Below are positions 5,925 through 7,693 of a DNA stretch of 7,693 bases, piece by piece. Both the position numbers and the translations under genes were made by a program. The notes under the pieces were generated by a model that worked only from the letters and a program-made list of their open reading frames with translations, made no database searches and was not told the DNA's origin. Every line of letters begins with the position of its first letter. Positions within the stretch are counted from its first letter, which is position 1. Location: assembly GCA_016935955.1 (NCBI GenBank), contig JAFGPY010000410.1, positions 1 through 7,693 on the forward strand, given 5' to 3'. This DNA is from Planctomycetota bacterium. GTDB lineage: Bacteria > Planctomycetota > Phycisphaerae > FEN-1346 > JAACEH01.

Positions 5925-5978
5925 GTCCGCCTATAATACCCTGACCGAACGGTATTGACCAGACTCCAGGAGCACATC
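5925..5978. promoter_or_regulatory. Short divergent promoter region between the HEAT and TIGR03790 genes
   Basis: Overlapping -10 boxes face both ways: TATAAT at 5932-5937 on the plus strand and TATTAT at 5938-5933 on the minus strand. The plus start would be near 5944, leaving a leader of about 35 nt. The minus start would fall near 5926, so the HEAT mRNA would be nearly leaderless. An inverted repeat AATACC (5935-5940) / GGTATT (5951-5956) and a direct repeat TGACC (5942-5946, 5956-5960) overlap this zone and could be an operator. The -35 elements are weak on both strands. AGGAG at 5968-5972 sets the TIGR03790 gene start. Confidence 0.45.
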
Positions 5979-7202
5979 ATGAGACAGGACGTACGGATTC
6001 TCCTTGCGGCCATCGTCGCGCCGCTCGCCATGGCAACAGTCTTCCCGCGCAGCGCCGCCGCCGAGGTGACGCCCGGCATCGGACCGGAGAACATCGTCAT
6101 TCTCGTCAACGATCGCGTCCCGCAGGGCGTCGAGTTGGGCACGTACTACGCCCAGAAGCGCGGCATCCCGACCGAGAACATCTGCCACCTCCAGACCACC
6201 GACGCCGAGATCGTCTCGCGCGAAGATTACGACAAGCAGATCCTCGCGCCGCTGACGGAGTTCCTCGACAAGCGGCTCGGCAAGGTCCGGGTGAAGCTGC
6301 CCGAAGGCGAGCTGGTGCTGATGATGGACCAGAAGCAGATTCGCTGCCTGGTGCCGATGTTCGGCGTGCCGCTGAAGATCGACGGCTTCATCAGCGTCAA
6401 GGAGATGTACAAGTCCATGGCCGCGGGGGTCGACAGCGAACTGGCCCTGCTGCCGAAGCGCGGCCACCTGCTGGGCGGCGCCGCCGGGAGCCCGTACTAC
6501 AATGCCGACATGCCGTTCAACGATCTTCTGGCCCGGCACATGCTGCTGGTGTGCCGGCTGGACGGCCCGTCGCCGGAGATCGTCCGCCGCATGATCGACG
6601 ACGCCCTGTGGGCCGAAGCCAACGGCCTCTCGGGGCGGGCCTACTTCGACGTCCGCAACATCGACAAGGGCGGTTACGCCCAGGGCGACCGCTGGATTCG
6701 CGAGGCCTGCCGCCTGATGACGGAGGCCGGAGTGCCGAGCACCCTGGACGAGAAGGCCGAGGTCATGAGCATCGGCCAGAAGATGCCCGAGGCCTGCTAC
6801 TACATGGGATGGTACATGGAGAACGTCAGCGGCGCGATCGCGCGGCCGGACTTCAAGTTCGAGCGCGGGGCCGTGGCCTACCACCTGCACAGTTTCTCGG
6901 CCCTGACGATCCGCAGCACGACTCAGCGCTGGGTCGGCCCGCTGCTGGCCCACGGTGCGGCGGCCACCATGGGCTCGGTCTACGAGCCGTACCTGCGCGG
7001 CACGCCGCACGTGGACGTCTTCACCGACCGGCTGCTCAAGGGCTACACGTTCGCCGAGGCCGGCTACATGTCGCAGGAGATGCTGTCGTGGACGATGACC
7101 TTCGTCGGCGACCCGCTCTACCGGCCGTTCGCCAAGCCGTTCCGCCAGCCGGCCGGCGGTTCAGACACTCCCGAAAAGAAACCGCCCGCGCCGCAGGAAT
7201 AG
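5979..7202 (+). CDS. Secreted TIGR03790-family protein
   Basis: The 407-residue product begins with a Sec-type signal peptide, MRQDVR then a hydrophobic core and a likely cleavage after SAAA (about residue 28), so the mature protein is exported. The mature part matches TIGR03790, a family of unknown function: PENIVILVNDRVPQGVELGTYYAQKRGIP (36-64), CLVPMFGVPLKI (123-134), LLVCRLDGPSPEIVRRMIDDAL (189-210), GRAYFDVR (219-226), GAVAYHLHSFSALTIRS (297-313), and the C-terminal FVGDPLYRPF (375-384). The tail after 388 is Pro/Lys-rich. The ATG at 5979 is chosen over an in-frame TTG at 5955 because AGGAG lies 6 nt before it and the signal peptide starts there. The divergent HEAT lipoprotein shares its promoter region, hinting at a common envelope role. 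The sequence shows no recognised catalytic motif. Confidence 0.9.
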   Translation: MRQDVRILLAAIVAPLAMATVFPRSAAAEVTPGIGPENIVILVNDRVPQGVELGTYYAQKRGIPTENICHLQTTDAEIVSREDYDKQILAPLTEFLDKRLGKVRVKLPEGELVLMMDQKQIRCLVPMFGVPLKIDGFISVKEMYKSMAAGVDSELALLPKRGHLLGGAAGSPYYNADMPFNDLLARHMLLVCRLDGPSPEIVRRMIDDALWAEANGLSGRAYFDVRNIDKGGYAQGDRWIREACRLMTEAGVPSTLDEKAEVMSIGQKMPEACYYMGWYMENVSGAIARPDFKFERGAVAYHLHSFSALTIRSTTQRWVGPLLAHGAAATMGSVYEPYLRGTPHVDVFTDRLLKGYTFAEAGYMSQEMLSWTMTFVGDPLYRPFAKPFRQPAGGSDTPEKKPPAPQE

Positions 7203-7220
7203 GGCGGTCGGCCTCTGTAG

Positions 7221-7294
7221 CCCGGCCGCCCTCGGCCGGGAGCAAGACAATCATGGCCAGGCCTCTCGACGTTGCTCGGGACCTGCGACAAGCA
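7221..7294 (+). repeat. Dispersed palindromic module, decayed copy
   Basis: A perfect 8-bp stem CCCGGCCG/CGGCCGGG (7221-7228 with 7233-7240, loop CCCT) starts 18 nt after the TIGR03790 gene stop. Nine nt later, the segment from 7250 (ATCATGGCCA...) resembles 2352 onward, at about 26 of the first 30 positions. The 11-bp closing inverted repeat that completes the copy at 2354-2403 is not kept here. The first hairpin might end the upstream transcript, but no T tract follows it. Confidence 0.55.
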
Positions 7295-7361
7295 GAAGCG
7301 CGTCCTGCCTTGTGCTGCGAGCAAGGAAGGCACAGGCGCCCAGCGAAATTCACTTGCCTGA

Positions 7362-7389
7362 TTATCCTTCATGGGCTACAGTGTATATT
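7362..7389 (+). promoter_or_regulatory. Promoter candidate for the structured RNA
   Basis: TATATT (7384-7389) is a good -10 box with a poor -35 (TTATCC, 7362-7367) at 16-nt spacing. Alternatively, TTGCCT (7354-7359) pairs with TACAGT (7377-7382) at 17-nt spacing. With TATATT, the transcript would begin near 7395-7397, exactly at the base of the first hairpin of the RNA candidate. Confidence 0.4.
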
Positions 7390-7394
7390 GAGGG

Positions 7395-7496
7395 CGTGTC
7401 GGATACTCTCCGACATGTGTCGTGAAACCGGGGATCTTCGGCCTGTTGCCGTCCTTGTGCAAGGGCGTCCGTGGGCTGGAAATCTCCGGTTTTTTT
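7395..7496 (+). ncRNA. Structured RNA or attenuator-like leader
   Basis: Hairpin 1 is a 9-bp stem with one wobble (7395-7403 with 7409-7417, 5-nt loop). Next, an 11-bp stem with one wobble (7425-7435 with 7482-7492) closes a domain holding two inner hairpins: CGGC/GCCG (7439-7442 with 7448-7451) and CCTT/AAGG (7453-7456 with 7461-7464, loop GTGC). The domain ends in seven Ts (7490-7496), as in an intrinsic terminator. An alternative weaker hairpin (7473-7480 with 7485-7492) competes with the closing stem, so a switch is conceivable. The T tract ends 49 nt before the start codon of an exported protein. I recognise no known riboswitch class. It could be a free small RNA of about 100 nt. Confidence 0.45.
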
Positions 7497-7545
7497 GTGC
7501 GCTGACTGGGACTCAGGCAGGCGATTACGGGGAGGAGGGGTTGTG

Positions 7546-7693
7546 ATGGGGATTGATGCAGAGCGCGGATGCCGCGCGGCGGCTCGGTGGTTGGTGGGAG
7601 TGATGGGCGTTCTCCTGCTGCTTGGAGGGACGGCCTCGGCCCAGGGCCTGTACGTGCCGGGGCCGTGGTACGATCAGGACAAGTACAACGACT
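7546..7693 (+). CDS. Exported protein of unknown function (5' end only)
   Basis: The ORF runs off the window after 49 codons. It begins MGIDAERGCRAAARWL and continues with a hydrophobic core (VGVMGVLLLLGG) and TASAQ, a typical Sec signal peptide with probable cleavage after ASA (residues 31-33). The visible mature part is QGLYVPGPWYDQDKYND, too short to place in a family. AGGAGG at 7533-7538 lies 7 nt before the ATG. A GTG at 7543 is in frame directly before it but is closer to the Shine-Dalgarno than usual. The structured RNA at 7395-7496 lies directly upstream and may control it. Confidence 0.75.
   Translation, partial: MGIDAERGCRAAARWLVGVMGVLLLLGGTASAQGLYVPGPWYDQDKYND

Noticed and set aside
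3300..5936. An 878-codon open frame on the plus strand
   Set aside because: It lies antisense to the HEAT gene, has low-complexity Gly/Arg/Gln/His composition, no domain, and no suitable ribosome site. It is a GC-driven shadow frame.
5955..5978. A TTG start extending the TIGR03790 protein by 8 residues
   Set aside because: AGGAG is correctly spaced for the ATG at 5979, and the signal peptide begins there.
7415..7546. A 43-codon upstream ORF ending in a TGATG overlap with the exported-protein gene
   Set aside because: The start has no Shine-Dalgarno and sits in a hairpin, and the frame crosses the terminator-like stem and T tract. The overlap is probably chance, although a leader peptide is not excluded.

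Overview
The window is GC-rich, and its protein set points to a member of the Planctomycetota, probably a Phycisphaerae-like lineage. The evidence is a TIGR03790-family exported protein, a long HEAT-repeat lipoprotein, an uncharacterised family with a GGNPFSGFSH N-terminus, and intergenic spaces packed with palindromic repeats. This placement is inferred from protein style and gene content; there is no rRNA or marker gene to confirm it.

Layout: (1) 1-276 is a cluster of GC-rich hairpins forming three copies of one bipartite palindromic unit. (2) 289-873 (-) is a solitary flagellar motor switch gene, fliN, with a long acidic, Ala-rich N-terminus and an exact sigma-28-type -10 box upstream. (3) Divergent from it, 1060-1902 (+) is dapF (diaminopimelate epimerase) behind an extended -10 promoter, followed by a small TM2-domain membrane protein (1974-2183). 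(4) 2184-2484 has no gene; it holds two palindromic repeat elements and a terminator for the gene on the other side. (5) 2485-3291 (-) is an uncharacterised, probably TIM-barrel protein. (6) 3292-3545 holds that gene's promoter and a two-hairpin element. (7) 3546-5924 (-) is a 792-residue HEAT-repeat lipoprotein with an internally duplicated architecture. (8) It diverges across 54 bp from 5979-7202 (+), a secreted TIGR03790-family protein. (9) 7203-7545 has no confident gene; it holds a decayed copy of the 2.3-kb repeat module and then a compact structured RNA or attenuator-like leader with its own promoter and a T7 tract. (10) 7546 to the end is the start of a gene for an exported protein with a clear signal peptide.

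How the genes relate: the window is mostly independent transcription units rather than one operon. dapF and the TM2 gene may be co-transcribed. The HEAT lipoprotein and the TIGR03790 protein are both predicted to be exported and share a very short divergent promoter region, so co-regulation is plausible. I see no defence system, CRISPR array, integrase or intact transposase. The most interesting material is non-coding: the structure-conserving palindromic repeats and the 7395-7496 RNA candidate.
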